From NCBI GenBank assembly GCA_029960045.1, contig JASCOV010000006.1:186001-250000 (forward strand): a stretch of DNA of 64,000 nucleotides. Reading direction: 5' to 3'. Positions within the stretch are counted from its first letter, which is position 1, and every line of letters starts with the position of its first letter. This DNA comes from Flavobacteriaceae bacterium PS02293. Its GTDB lineage: Bacteria > Bacteroidota > Bacteroidia > Flavobacteriales > Weeksellaceae. Shown here piece by piece: positions 33,408-42,667 of the stretch. The position numbers and the translations under genes are program-made. The notes beneath the pieces are model-generated. The model was not told where the DNA came from. It worked only from the letters and a program-made list of their open reading frames with translations, and searched no databases.

Positions 33408-34277
33408 ATGAAGCTTTTCCTCATACCTTTTTTCATCTTTTTCTTTATCAATGCCTCTTCTCAGAATTCTGACAGTTTGAAAATTGATAGTCTTAATTTA
33501 ACAAAAGATAGTATTAGTGTAATCACAAAAACATCGATTGGAAGACAATTGGTTTTGGATGGTAAACAGATTGTCAATAATATTGCCCACAGCTATCTAA
33601 GCCCGCTTCATTGGAAAGGAGAAAACTGGATAGACGTTGGTGGTGTAGCTTTGGGAACAGCTTTACTTTATTCTGTAGATAATGATACCAGCAGATTTTT
33701 CATGAAACAAGGAAATGACGCACCCGAGGTTTTGAAAGGATTTGGATATTATTTCGGAAGTCCTCAGAATAATTATGGAATTACCAGTTTGGTTTACCTG
33801 ACCGGACTTTTCTCAAAAAACGAAAAAATAAGAAACACTGGTGTTTTGATGATTTCTTCCGCAACTACTGCAGGTGTTTTGCAAACATTTATGAAGACCT
33901 TGGTTGGAAGAGCTCGTCCGGGAGTTGGCGAAGGAAAGTTTGATTTCAAGCCATTCAGTGGTCAGCCGGCATATCGGTCTTTTCCATCGGGACATACAAT
34001 CTTGGTTTCTACAACAATGTTTGCTTTAGCCAAACAATTTTCCAATCCTTGGGTGAAAGCTGGGATTTATAGTGTAGGGATGATTACGCCAATATCCAGA
34101 ATGTGGGATGGGGCACATTTTTTCTCTGATGTATTTCTAAGTGCTGCCATCAGCTACTTCGTGGTCGAAGGTACAGATCGTTACATGAAAGGTACTAATA
34201 ATACAAACAACAAAAAATTAATCTCCTGGAATATCAGTGCTTCTCCAAATATGGTTGGACTTCGGGGTGTATTTTAA
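33408..34277 (+). CDS. PAP2-family phosphatase
   Basis: 289 residues from ATG 33408 (MKLFLIPFFIFF, signal peptide or anchor). The three phosphatase motifs are present: KTLVGRARPG, PSGHT, and SRMWDGAHFFSD. There are several hydrophobic helices. The family removes phosphate from membrane lipids such as undecaprenyl diphosphate or lipid A; the substrate cannot be told here. It ends without an obvious terminator and the M16 gene follows after 112 bases. Confidence 0.9.
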   Translation: MKLFLIPFFIFFFINASSQNSDSLKIDSLNLTKDSISVITKTSIGRQLVLDGKQIVNNIAHSYLSPLHWKGENWIDVGGVALGTALLYSVDNDTSRFFMKQGNDAPEVLKGFGYYFGSPQNNYGITSLVYLTGLFSKNEKIRNTGVLMISSATTAGVLQTFMKTLVGRARPGVGEGKFDFKPFSGQPAYRSFPSGHTILVSTTMFALAKQFSNPWVKAGIYSVGMITPISRMWDGAHFFSDVFLSAAISYFVVEGTDRYMKGTNNTNNKKLISWNISASPNMVGLRGVF

Positions 34278-34389
34278 TATTAATAATGTTTTGATTGATT
34301 AGTTAAGGTTATCATAAACATTAATAGCTGAACGGTGTTTTTGAATAAAAATTGTTACTTTTAAAATTCAAAAATATAACTATCAAAAC

Positions 34390-37122
34390 ATGAAGAATTT
34401 TCTACTGACTGCGGCGGTCGTATTCTACGCAGGGATTAATACACCTGTGTTTTCTCAAAAAGCCGAAACCCCAAAATATGTCGGAAATATAGAAGGTGTA
34501 AAGGAATACAAGCTTTCCAATGGAATGAATGTACTTTTCATCCCAGACCAATCTCAGAGTAATATGGTGGTTAACATCATCTATAACGTAGGTTCGAAAG
34601 ACGAAGGTTATGGAGAAAAAGGAATGGCGCACTTGCTGGAACATATGCTTTTCAAAAGTACCAAAAACCTTGGCGACATCAAGAAACAATTGTCTGATAA
34701 AGGTGGTGTAGCAAATGGAACAACATATTTTGACAGAACCAACTACTACGAGATTTTCCCTTCCAATGATGAAAACCTAAAGTGGTCTCTTCAAATGGAA
34801 GCCGACAGAATGATTAATGCAACGATTCTTCAAACCGATTTGGACAAAGAATTCTCTGTAGTAAGAAATGAATTCGAGATTGGGGAGAACAATCCTACTA
34901 GAGTAATGATCCAGAATGTTTTTTCTAACGCTTACACCTGGCATAACTACGGAAACTCTACCATCGGAAGCAAAGAAGATATTGAAAGAGTAAAAGCACC
35001 AACATTACGCAAATTCTACGAAAAATATTATCAACCTGATAATGCAACGCTTGTTATCGCAGGTAAGTTTGATGAAGCTAACGCTTTAAAATACGTTTCC
35101 GAATACTTTTCAGCAATCCCAAAACCATCCAGAGAATTAGGTGGAACTTACACAGTAGAACCAGCACAAAACGGCGAGAAATATTTCGAAATTAAAAGAA
35201 ATAATGACCAACAAATCATCGCTGCAGGTTATCATGCTGCAGCTTTTGCAGACAAAGATTATGCGGCACTCAGCGCACTTAATGAAATTTTAACGGCTGA
35301 TCCTTCCGGCTATCTGTACAAAGGTCTTGTGGATGGCGGAAATGCTTCCTCGGTTTGGGCTTATTACATCCCGGCGAGAGATCCTGGAATGATATATTAT
35401 AATTTTGATATCTCCAAAGAGAAAAATCTGGATGAAGCTACAAAATTGGTAAAAGCTCAATTGGATAAAATTGCAACCATCAATTATACAGAAGCAGATC
35501 TAAACAGAGCAAAATCCAAGCTTCTGAAAGACATTGCTACAGAAAAGAATAATACCATCAATTACGCCATCGGATTTACAGAGATCGTAGGAACGGGAAG
35601 TTATAAACTGGCTTTCGTTTACAGAGATAATGTGGAGAATCTGAAATTAGAGGATATCAAAAGAGTAGCTGCAAAATATTTCAAAAACAACAACAGAACA
35701 TTAGGCGTTTTCCGCCCTTCTACAACCGAAGAACGTGTTTTACCAACAGAATTCAGATCCGAGCAGATTGCTTCATTGACCAAAGATTACAAAGGTAGAG
35801 CATTAGAAAAAGAACCGGCACCTTTTGAAGCAAGTATCGCTAACGTTAAGAAAAACCTGACAGAAGGAACACTTACAAACGGAATGAAATACGGCTTGAT
35901 CAACAAAGAACTAAAAGGCGACAAAATCCAAGGTTCTTTCCGTTTCAGAATTGGGAACGAGAAAGATCTTCAAGGGAAATCTGCGGTTGCAAGTATCGCT
36001 GCTTCATTGTTAAAAGCTGGAACCAAAACCAAAACCAAAGAACAGATCCAGGATCAATTGGATCAGATGAAGTCTTCACTCAATTTCTATACTTCGGGAC
36101 AAAACCTTATTGTACAGTTCACAACCTATAAAAATGATTTCCCTAAAGTAATGGCGATTGTTCAGGACGTCCTTGCAAATTCAACTTTCCCTGAAAATGA
36201 ATTGACGAAAACCATTGCAGAAAACAACACTTATCTCGATGGACAACTGAAAGATCCGGAAGCAATTGCCTACAATGAGTTGGCGAGACTTTCTTCGCCT
36301 TATCCAAAAACCAGTATTTTCTATACTTCAACATTAGAAGAAGAGATTGCGGACAACAAGAAAGTGACACGCGCACAAGTTGTAGATTTCTATAACAATG
36401 TTTTCGGTGCTTCTATTGGAGCAGGAACAATTATCGGAAGTTTGGATCCGAAATCTGCAGCTTCAGAATTGGAAAAAACATTCGGGAAATTCACAGCGAA
36501 ATCTAAGTTCGAGGAAGTAAAACCTACGTTGTTCGAAACCAAAAAAGTCGATAAAAATATCATCACGCCTGACAAAGAAAATGCAGTCGCACTTGGAACT
36601 TCAAGCTTCAAAATGAAACAGGATGATGCAGAATATCCGGCTTTGGTTTTAGCAAACGAAATCTTGGGAAGCGGCGGTTTCCTTTCTGCAAGGCTTCCAA
36701 TGAGGCTTCGTGAAAAAGACGGAATTTCTTATGGTGTAGGTTCTTACCTTACTGTACCAATTACGAATGATGTTTCATCCTGGAACTATTACGCTTACCT
36801 GAATCCTACAAAACGTGACGCAGTAGAATCTGCTGTGAAAGACGAGGTTAGCAAAGCTTTGAAAACTGGATTTACTCAGGAAGAATTGGATTCTAATAAG
36901 AAAAGTTATGCCAACATCCGTACTACAAGTTTAGGAATGGACAATACTTTAATTAATTTAGAAAACACCAAACTTCTTTTCGGCGTTCCATTGGAAACTT
37001 ATGATACATTGAATTCCAAAATTCAAAACCTGAAACTGGAGGAAGTAAATGCAGTGTTGAAGAAATACATTTCTCTTGACAAAGTGACTTCCATCTATGC
37101 AGGAGATTTTAATAAGAAATAA
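34390..37122 (+). CDS. M16-family zinc peptidase (double module)
   Basis: 910 residues. The signal peptide MKNFLLTAAVVFYAGIN is followed by two M16 modules. Module 1 has the inverted zinc motif HLLEHMLFKST (about residue 82), then the downstream Glu in EFSVVRNEFEIGENN. Module 2 (from about 480) lacks HxxEH and serves as the inactive partner half. It is a pitrilysin/PqqL-like periplasmic peptidase. The length is usual for fused M16 pairs of Bacteroidota. Confidence 0.93.
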   Translation: MKNFLLTAAVVFYAGINTPVFSQKAETPKYVGNIEGVKEYKLSNGMNVLFIPDQSQSNMVVNIIYNVGSKDEGYGEKGMAHLLEHMLFKSTKNLGDIKKQLSDKGGVANGTTYFDRTNYYEIFPSNDENLKWSLQMEADRMINATILQTDLDKEFSVVRNEFEIGENNPTRVMIQNVFSNAYTWHNYGNSTIGSKEDIERVKAPTLRKFYEKYYQPDNATLVIAGKFDEANALKYVSEYFSAIPKPSRELGGTYTVEPAQNGEKYFEIKRNNDQQIIAAGYHAAAFADKDYAALSALNEILTADPSGYLYKGLVDGGNASSVWAYYIPARDPGMIYYNFDISKEKNLDEATKLVKAQLDKIATINYTEADLNRAKSKLLKDIATEKNNTINYAIGFTEIVGTGSYKLAFVYRDNVENLKLEDIKRVAAKYFKNNNRTLGVFRPSTTEERVLPTEFRSEQIASLTKDYKGRALEKEPAPFEASIANVKKNLTEGTLTNGMKYGLINKELKGDKIQGSFRFRIGNEKDLQGKSAVASIAASLLKAGTKTKTKEQIQDQLDQMKSSLNFYTSGQNLIVQFTTYKNDFPKVMAIVQDVLANSTFPENELTKTIAENNTYLDGQLKDPEAIAYNELARLSSPYPKTSIFYTSTLEEEIADNKKVTRAQVVDFYNNVFGASIGAGTIIGSLDPKSAASELEKTFGKFTAKSKFEEVKPTLFETKKVDKNIITPDKENAVALGTSSFKMKQDDAEYPALVLANEILGSGGFLSARLPMRLREKDGISYGVGSYLTVPITNDVSSWNYYAYLNPTKRDAVESAVKDEVSKALKTGFTQEELDSNKKSYANIRTTSLGMDNTLINLENTKLLFGVPLETYDTLNSKIQNLKLEEVNAVLKKYISLDKVTSIYAGDFNKK

Positions 37123-37141
37123 TATCATTTCTTTAAAAACG

Positions 37142-37173
37142 AAAACCGTCTCAGTGATCTGAGGCGGTTTTTC
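37142..37173 (+). terminator. M16 gene terminator
   Basis: A 13-bp stem with one G-U pair (37142-37154 with 37159-37171) is followed by T. Confidence 0.85.
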
Positions 37174-37213
37174 TATGTTCCGAAACTCACTCCAATGCTC
37201 AAAACAAAAATAA

Positions 37214-37318
37214 GGAGCCGAGAACCTGCTTTCCGCTGCAATCTTTTTTGCATCACGTTTTGTTAATCAAAAGTTCCCGAAGTACACGCAAAAAAGGATT
37301 TCCACTGCAATCAGGGCT
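37214..37318 (+). repeat. Type A dispersed hairpin repeat, copy 2
   Basis: About 105 bp. The left arm reads CTGCTTTCCGCTGCAATC then TTTTTTGC (to 37251). The right arm reads GCAAAAAAGGATT then TCCACTGCAATCAGGGCT (37288-37318). Spacing is equal to copy 1 at 2807. It lies in the convergent gap after the M16 gene (37123-37541), which otherwise holds two terminators, a tandem array and a direct repeat. Confidence 0.8.
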
Positions 37319-37380
37319 ATGGGTTTCAGTGCAAAATAACATTTCTATTCCGATAGAATTTATCACAGCAAAATAAATTA

Positions 37381-37396
37381 TCAAAATGACAAAAAA
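37381..37396 (+). repeat. 16-bp direct repeat, left copy
   Basis: TCAAAATGACAAAAAA occurs here and again at 37496-37511, 115 bases apart. Both copies are followed by a C-rich ACCCC stretch (AACACCCC and CGACCCC). The 11-bp tandem array lies between them. Confidence 0.7.
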
Positions 37397-37435
37397 ACAC
37401 CCCTATTCCACAAAGAAATAAAAATACATTTAGAG

Positions 37436-37490
37436 TACGGAAAGGGTACAGAAAGTATACAGCGAGTGTACAGACGTAGTATAAAAAAGC
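37436..37490 (+). repeat. 11-bp tandem repeat array
   Basis: Units TACGGAAAGGG, TACAGAAAGTA, TACAGCGAGTG, TACAGACGTAG and a decayed TATAAAAAAGC follow each other without gaps. The 11-bp period is close to one turn of DNA helix. No gene reads through it. Confidence 0.7.
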
Positions 37491-37508
37491 TAATGTCAAA
37501 ATGACAAA

Positions 37509-37538
37509 AAACGACCCCAATATTTATTGAAGTCGTTT
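37509..37538 (-). terminator. Terminator of the hemH-VOC unit
   Basis: AAACGAC (37509-37515) pairs with GTCGTTT (37532-37538), with extra pairing of the CCAATA/TATTG core. On the minus strand T6 follows. Confidence 0.7.
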
Positions 37539-37541
37539 AGT

Positions 37542-37922
37542 TTATTTAGTAATTCTTAGGTCAGAAATAATGATCTTGTAATGATCACAATCCTCAAAAC
37601 AGATTCCGTTTTCTTTCCAATAAGGATTTTTAGGTTCTAAGATTGGAACTTTATAAAGCTCAAGATTATCAACAATCTTCTGAAATTCTTCCAAGCTTTC
37701 CGGATAGAAAACCAAGATGTCATCATCATCAAATTGAGATTCCGGAATGTTTTTGTCTTGAGTGAATTCCAAATGCCAGTTTTCATTCTCCTTTCCAAGA
37801 AAAACACCGTCATAGCCATTATGTTCCTTGAAATCTCCAAGAACTTTAAAATCCAAAACTTTGGTATAAAAACCAATCAGCTTTTCCAGATTCTGAGTGT
37901 GTCGTGCGTATCGGAAAATCAT
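37542..37922 (-). CDS. VOC-family (glyoxalase-like) protein
   Basis: 126 residues with two beta-alpha-beta modules: RHTQNLEKLIGFYTKVLDF and the C-terminal YWKENGICFEDCDHYKIIIS. Metal-ligand positions are incomplete, so it may bind or act on a small molecule other than methylglyoxal. It begins 13 bases after hemH on the same strand. Confidence 0.75.
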   Translation of the reverse strand: MIFRYARHTQNLEKLIGFYTKVLDFKVLGDFKEHNGYDGVFLGKENENWHLEFTQDKNIPESQFDDDDILVFYPESLEEFQKIVDNLELYKVPILEPKNPYWKENGICFEDCDHYKIIISDLRITK

Positions 37923-37934
37923 TTTATAATAAGT

Positions 37935-38969
37935 TTAGAATTGAACGAGCTTTTCTTCAGATAAAATCTTCACAACATTCACCCAATTAGCATCCTCATT
38001 CAAACAAGGAATATAATCGAATCTTTCTCCGCCTCCGTGTAAGAAAATCTCTTTTCCTTCCTCCGAAATCTCTTCCAAAGTTTCCAAACAATCGGAAACA
38101 AAAGCCGGACAAACAATCGCCAGTTTTTTAAAACCTTTTTTACCAAGACCTTCCAAAGTGGCGTCTGTGTAAGGTTCGATCCATTTATCTTTTCCTAAAC
38201 GTGATTGGAAAGTGACTAAAACTTTTTCATCAGGAATACCTAATTTTTCTACAACCAATTTGGCAACTTTATAACATTGATGTCTGTAACAATGAGCATT
38301 ATGAACTTCATTCTTGCTAATGATGCAATTCTCTTCGTCTATTTTACAGGTTTTGCTTGGGTCGGTTTTATAGATATGTCTTTCCGGAACGCCGTGAAAA
38401 GAAAATTGAAGCAAATCAAAATCCGAAGGTAATTTGTCGCCAATACTTTTCGCCAAAGCATCGATATAAATATCCCGATTATAAAAAGGCTCAACATAAT
38501 TAATCCTAACATTCGGGAAAAATTGCTTACGGACTTCTTCTGTTTTATCAATCACAGTTTCTGTCGTACTCATCGCATATTGCGGATAGAGTGGAAGAAC
38601 TGTAATCTTCGTCACACCTTGGTCAATCAACTCCTGAATTCCGTTTTTGATAGAAGGTTCGCCATAACGCATTCCCAAACCAACCGGAACATCCACAACT
38701 TCCTGAAGTCTTTTTTGCAGATTTTTGGAAATCACGATCAAAGGTGAACCTTCGTCGGTCCAGACAGTTTTGTAAGCCTCCGCAGATTTTTTTGGTCTGG
38801 TTTTCAGAATAATTCCCTGAACCAATAATGCTCGAAAAATCCAACGATAATCGATGACTTTTTCATCCATCAAGAATTCGTCAAGGTAGTTTTTAACATC
38901 TTCAACGCTTGTCGAATTGGGTGAACCGAGGTTTACAAGTAGAATTCCTTTTTTGTTGTGGGTTTCCAA
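37935..38969 (-). CDS. hemH: Ferrochelatase
   Basis: 344 residues. The substrate site FSFHGVPERH carries the conserved His, and the C-terminal CPAFVSDCLETLEEI carries the conserved Glu. A cysteine cluster TCKIDEENC is present mid-sequence, as in many Bacteroidota enzymes. It inserts Fe2+ into protoporphyrin IX (or coproporphyrin in some bacteria). The VOC gene follows. An R-type repeat lies upstream, between this gene and Nfu. Confidence 0.95.
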   Translation of the reverse strand: METHNKKGILLVNLGSPNSTSVEDVKNYLDEFLMDEKVIDYRWIFRALLVQGIILKTRPKKSAEAYKTVWTDEGSPLIVISKNLQKRLQEVVDVPVGLGMRYGEPSIKNGIQELIDQGVTKITVLPLYPQYAMSTTETVIDKTEEVRKQFFPNVRINYVEPFYNRDIYIDALAKSIGDKLPSDFDLLQFSFHGVPERHIYKTDPSKTCKIDEENCIISKNEVHNAHCYRHQCYKVAKLVVEKLGIPDEKVLVTFQSRLGKDKWIEPYTDATLEGLGKKGFKKLAIVCPAFVSDCLETLEEISEEGKEIFLHGGGERFDYIPCLNEDANWVNVVKILSEEKLVQF

Positions 38970-38996
38970 TATTGAAATTATTATGATTTTAAAAGT

Positions 38997-39071
38997 CTTC
39001 GACTCCGCTCAGACTGACACATTTGTAATAAAGGTTTAGTATTAGCAATGTCACACTGAGCGGAGTTGAAG
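38997..39071. repeat. R-type palindromic repeat, copy 1
   Basis: Left arm CTTCGACTCCGCTCAGACTG then ACA (38997-39019). Right arm is its reverse complement with three changes (39049-39071). The loop is 29 bases. It separates nfu (minus, stop at 39088) from hemH (minus, start at 38969), so it could end the nfu transcript. The related copy at 50279 has perfect arms. Confidence 0.85.
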
Positions 39072-39087
39072 CGCTTATTTATAAATA

Positions 39088-39966
39088 TTATCCATTAACA
39101 GCTTCCACGTTCTCTACCAATTCAGGAACGAATTGTTTCAAGATATTCTGGATTCCGCTTTTTAAGGTTGCTGTTGAAGATGGACAACCGCTGCAAGCAC
39201 CTTGAAGCAACATCCTTGCCGTTTTGTTTTCCTGATCATATTCGATCAATGAGATTTTCCCACCGTCGTTTTCTACGGCTGGCGCAACATATTCATTCAG
39301 AATATCGCTGATTTTTTGCTCGTCACTCGTATATTCTCTGTTGATGATCTTCAACATTGGATTTTCGTGGTTGTGAGGTTCTGCATTTGAAATCGTTTTT
39401 CCAGCCTGCAAAAATTCTGCGATGAAAGAACGCACTTGGTTCATGATTTCGTGCCACTCAAACTGGGCATCTCTGGTCACGGCAACGAAATTATCACTTA
39501 CATAAACTTCTTTTACAAAATCAAAAGCTTCGTATAATTCTTTTGCCAAGGGTACTTCGTCTGCTTCTTCTCTGGATTTCACCTCGATGAAACCATCCAT
39601 CAACATTTTGCTGGAAATGAATTTCATAACCGCAGGATTTGGTGTCATCTCAGAGTAAATCTGGTACATTTCTTTTTTCTTCTGAAGATAGATTCTTGGA
39701 TTTGCCAACAATTCGTCCTCGATGATATTTTTCAGGCTTTCGGAAACGTGATCCCATTCAACCGTATCTTCTTTTGCGACTGCAATGAAATTGGCTGTGA
39801 TGAAAATTCTATTGACGAAAGGATAATTGAAAAGTTCTTGTGCCAACGGAATCTCTGAAATGTCAGATTCTCTGTCAAGCTCCAAAGATCCGGGAATCAG
39901 ATTGTAGTCTGTTACAAACTTCATCACTTTTGGATTCTCTGTTGGTTCTATAATGATTTCTCTCAT
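39088..39966 (-). CDS. Nfu-type Fe-S scaffold with two N-terminal domains
   Basis: 292 residues from ATG 39966; an upstream start would precede the -7 element. Two copies of the Nfu N-terminal domain lie at about 3-90 (EPTENPKVMKFVTDYNLIPG) and 108-196 (MTPNPAVMKFISSKMLMDG). Then comes the NifU C-terminal domain with the cluster motif LQGACSGCPSSTATLKSGI. It delivers Fe-S clusters to client proteins. The doubled N-domain is unusual compared with the single one in typical Nfu. Confidence 0.9.
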   Translation of the reverse strand: MREIIIEPTENPKVMKFVTDYNLIPGSLELDRESDISEIPLAQELFNYPFVNRIFITANFIAVAKEDTVEWDHVSESLKNIIEDELLANPRIYLQKKKEMYQIYSEMTPNPAVMKFISSKMLMDGFIEVKSREEADEVPLAKELYEAFDFVKEVYVSDNFVAVTRDAQFEWHEIMNQVRSFIAEFLQAGKTISNAEPHNHENPMLKIINREYTSDEQKISDILNEYVAPAVENDGGKISLIEYDQENKTARMLLQGACSGCPSSTATLKSGIQNILKQFVPELVENVEAVNG

Positions 39967-39984
39967 TTTAAGTATATTGAAGTA

Positions 39985-39992
39985 CAAAAATA
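39985..39992 (-). promoter_or_regulatory. -7 element of the nfu gene
   Basis: TATTTTTG on the minus strand matches TAnnTTTG exactly, 18 bases before the ATG at 39966. Confidence 0.55.
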
Positions 39993-40150
39993 TCGTAATT
40001 TGGTGGAACAAAAAAGCCGATGAATCCCAATGTTGTGTTAAGTTTTGATTATGAGTAGGTTTGCGGATTTTCGATTTTTTCTATTGCCTTAATATTAATT
40101 GAATTCAATAAAAATTAATGTAAATAAATGCCAATTAAAAAACACAATCA

Positions 40151-41164
40151 ATGAAACTTAAATTCTCTTTTCTTTTTCTCTTAATTATTAATTTTTTCTT
40201 CTCTCAAACTGTAAAAATCATTTCCTCAGATGATAGCGCTCCAATAGAAGGTGTCGTTCTTATGAATAAAGCTGGCGAATATCTGGGTAAAACAAATGTG
40301 AACGGAGAAATAGACGAAAGTCTGGCAAAAAATACAGATTTTCTATTGATGAATCATCCATTGATAATTGCCGATACGCTTTTCATTAATAAAATTGTCA
40401 ATGGAGAATATAAAACAAAAACAATCAAGGAAACCAAGATTCCGGAAGTTAACATTGTTTCTTCTAACAAGGATTTTATCATTGTCAAAGGTTATTTTAA
40501 TAGTTATGTGACCAATAATTCTGAGTTCAATATTTTTGTAGATGGGATTATAGAATATGTTTTTGATAGAAAGACAGGTCAATATAAATCCGAAAATATT
40601 AGAGAATACAGGTCATTTATATTAGACAAGAAAAAAGACGAGAGTAGAAAAGAAGTTGCGAGTTATGTTTTTGATGATTTATTAAAACTGCCTGAAATGA
40701 AAGTGATTAATTTACTGAATGATTCAGAAAATAATTTTAATAAAATTTACAGTGAAACAGATAACAAAACTATCTATGTGAGAACTATAAATCGACTTAC
40801 AGACAAAGAATTCAAACTGTTTGGATATGTTTTCAAAAATGGACATCGAGAAAATATTTTGACTTTTGATGGAGAATTGTCGAAGCCAAGTCCAAATCGA
40901 TTGTCAAATTTTAGTAATTCGAATTCTATTTCAGTAAAACATAAATCGGAAGAGGTTTTTTCGAAGATTATAGTAGTAGGAAATTTTTATCCAGCCGAAA
41001 TCTTTTTTAAGAATAAAAACGAAATAGTAAAAGGTGTAAAGTTTGATAGAGAAATAAGTAATTATAAAACTAGATATTGGGAGCAAGATTCTAACGCTTC
41101 TTTCTACGAATTTCTTTCTAGGCAATTCAAAGATTCATTCAAACAAAAAGAAAATAAAAATTAA
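40151..41164 (+). CDS. Secreted protein with carboxypeptidase-regulatory-like N-terminus
   Basis: 337 residues. The signal peptide MKLKFSFLFLLIINFFFSQ precedes a short domain (VKIISSDDSAPIEGVVLMNK; GKTNVNGEIDE) that looks like a CarboxypepD_reg/CNA-B-like beta-sandwich. The rest (about 110-337) is Asn/Lys/Tyr-rich and unrecognised. The gammaCA gene follows 5 bases after. No firm function. Confidence 0.65.
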   Translation: MKLKFSFLFLLIINFFFSQTVKIISSDDSAPIEGVVLMNKAGEYLGKTNVNGEIDESLAKNTDFLLMNHPLIIADTLFINKIVNGEYKTKTIKETKIPEVNIVSSNKDFIIVKGYFNSYVTNNSEFNIFVDGIIEYVFDRKTGQYKSENIREYRSFILDKKKDESRKEVASYVFDDLLKLPEMKVINLLNDSENNFNKIYSETDNKTIYVRTINRLTDKEFKLFGYVFKNGHRENILTFDGELSKPSPNRLSNFSNSNSISVKHKSEEVFSKIIVVGNFYPAEIFFKNKNEIVKGVKFDREISNYKTRYWEQDSNASFYEFLSRQFKDSFKQKENKN

Positions 41165-41169
41165 ATAAA

Positions 41170-41688
41170 ATGGCAATTATCAGAGAACTTTTAGGCAAAA
41201 CGCCTCAACTTGGAGAAAATACTTTTGTGGCAGAAACTGCTGTGATTATTGGTGACGTAACAATGGGGAAGGATTGTAGTATTTGGTACAATGCGGTTTT
41301 GAGAGGCGATGTTCATTTTATCAAAATGGGCGACAAAGTGAATGTTCAGGACAATGCAATGATACATTGTACTTACCAAAAAAGCCCAACGACGATTGGA
41401 AGTAATGTTTCGATTGGCCATAATGCGATTGTTCACGGCTGTACGATAAAAGACAATGTTCTGATTGGAATGGGCGCAATTGTAATGGATGATTGTTTGG
41501 TTGAAAGTAATTCGATTGTTGCTGCAGGTGCAGTTGTAACAGCTAATACACACATAAGAGAAGGTGAAATATGGGCTGGCGTTCCTGCGAAAAAAGTAAA
41601 AGATGTTTCTCAGAATCTTGTAGAAGGCGAGATTAATAGAATCGCCAATAATTATGTTAAATACTCCAGTTGGTACAAAGAAGACTAA
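41170..41688 (+). CDS. Gamma-carbonic anhydrase family protein (hexapeptide repeat)
   Basis: 172 residues, a left-handed beta-helix of hexapeptide repeats (FVAETAVIIGDVTMGKDCSI; VSIGHNAIVHGCTIKDNVLI). Zn-ligand His residues are in place (IHCT, GHN, VHGC). The family includes gamma carbonic anhydrases and acyl carriers such as PaaY/CaiE. Hydrolysis of thioesters in phenylacetate metabolism is possible in PaaY relatives, but this gene is far from the paa cluster. Confidence 0.85.
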   Translation: MAIIRELLGKTPQLGENTFVAETAVIIGDVTMGKDCSIWYNAVLRGDVHFIKMGDKVNVQDNAMIHCTYQKSPTTIGSNVSIGHNAIVHGCTIKDNVLIGMGAIVMDDCLVESNSIVAAGAVVTANTHIREGEIWAGVPAKKVKDVSQNLVEGEINRIANNYVKYSSWYKED

Positions 41689-41727
41689 GTTGGTATAAAG
41701 ATTGAATTTCCCAAAGAAATCTGGACT

Positions 41728-42666
41728 ATGAATAAGCTTAAATCTTTTTGGGAAATTTTAAAAGATACTTTCAACGAATGGATGTCGTCCTCGGCTTCCA
41801 AAGAAAGTGCAAGTATGGCTTACAATGCGATATTTTCCTTGCCGGGTTTGCTTATCATTATCATTTGGGTTACCGGACATTTTTTCGGTGAAGAAGCCGT
41901 GAATGGCGAAATCCGACGTCAACTTCAAGGAATAATGGGTTACGACGGAGCGAAAAGTATACAAGACATCATTGCCAGTGCGATGATTGATAAGCAGAAT
42001 TTCTGGATGAAAGCGCTTGGAGTCGGAACTTTAGTCTTTGGTGCAACCAGTTTGTTTTTCCAAATGCAAAGCACGCTCAATAATCTTTGGGATGTTGAAG
42101 CAGCGCCTAAAAAAGCTTGGCAAAAGTTCATTCTCGACAGAGCGAATTCTCTTGGGATGATTTTGATTATCGCTTTTCTTCTTTTGACAAGTATGTTACT
42201 TTCTTCGGTTATTGGTTTGGCTAATCAATGGATTACGAGATATTTTGGGCTGGAAACTTATGTGATTGTTCAGGTTACTAATTTCATTCTTGGACTGGCG
42301 ATTGTCACAGTTTTATTTGCGTTGATGTTCAAAGTTTTGCCGGATGTTGAAATCAAATGGAAATCTGTTTGGATTGGCGCTATTGTAACAGCTGTGCTTT
42401 TCAATATTGGGAAAATGCTGATGAGTTTTTATTTCGATGTTTCAAAACCAACATCCGTTTTCGGAGCGGCGGGAACAGTAATTTTGCTGATGATGTGGAT
42501 TAATTATTCTTGTCAGCTCGTATTTTTCGGGGCAGAATTTACTAAGGTTTACGCTTACAAAAGAGGACATAAAATTGTCCCTTCCAAACACGCTAAGTGG
42601 AGCAAAGAGAAACTTTACCGAGATTCTGAATTGGAGAAAAATCAAATCTCGTCAGAAAATTTGTAA
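41728..42666 (+). CDS. YihY/BrkB-family inner membrane protein
   Basis: 312 residues with about 6 membrane helices and the family pattern (SASMAYNAIFSLPGLLIIII; GATSLFFQMQSTLNNLWDVE; SCQLVFFGAEFTKVYAYKRG). The family is often labelled virulence factor BrkB or ribonuclease BN, the latter in error. Its function is unknown. The gene ends 1 base before the convergent lipoprotein gene. Confidence 0.88.
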   Translation: MNKLKSFWEILKDTFNEWMSSSASKESASMAYNAIFSLPGLLIIIIWVTGHFFGEEAVNGEIRRQLQGIMGYDGAKSIQDIIASAMIDKQNFWMKALGVGTLVFGATSLFFQMQSTLNNLWDVEAAPKKAWQKFILDRANSLGMILIIAFLLLTSMLLSSVIGLANQWITRYFGLETYVIVQVTNFILGLAIVTVLFALMFKVLPDVEIKWKSVWIGAIVTAVLFNIGKMLMSFYFDVSKPTSVFGAAGTVILLMMWINYSCQLVFFGAEFTKVYAYKRGHKIVPSKHAKWSKEKLYRDSELEKNQISSENL

Positions 42667-42667
42667 A

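Noticed and set aside
37436..37490. Possible replication origin (iterons)
   Set aside because: No replication protein gene, DnaA boxes or AT-rich unwinding region is seen nearby; kept only as a tandem repeat.
39967..40011. Longer N-terminus for the Nfu protein
   Set aside because: The extra residues span the -7 element and are hydrophobic and unlike Nfu; MREIIIEPTENP is the family start.
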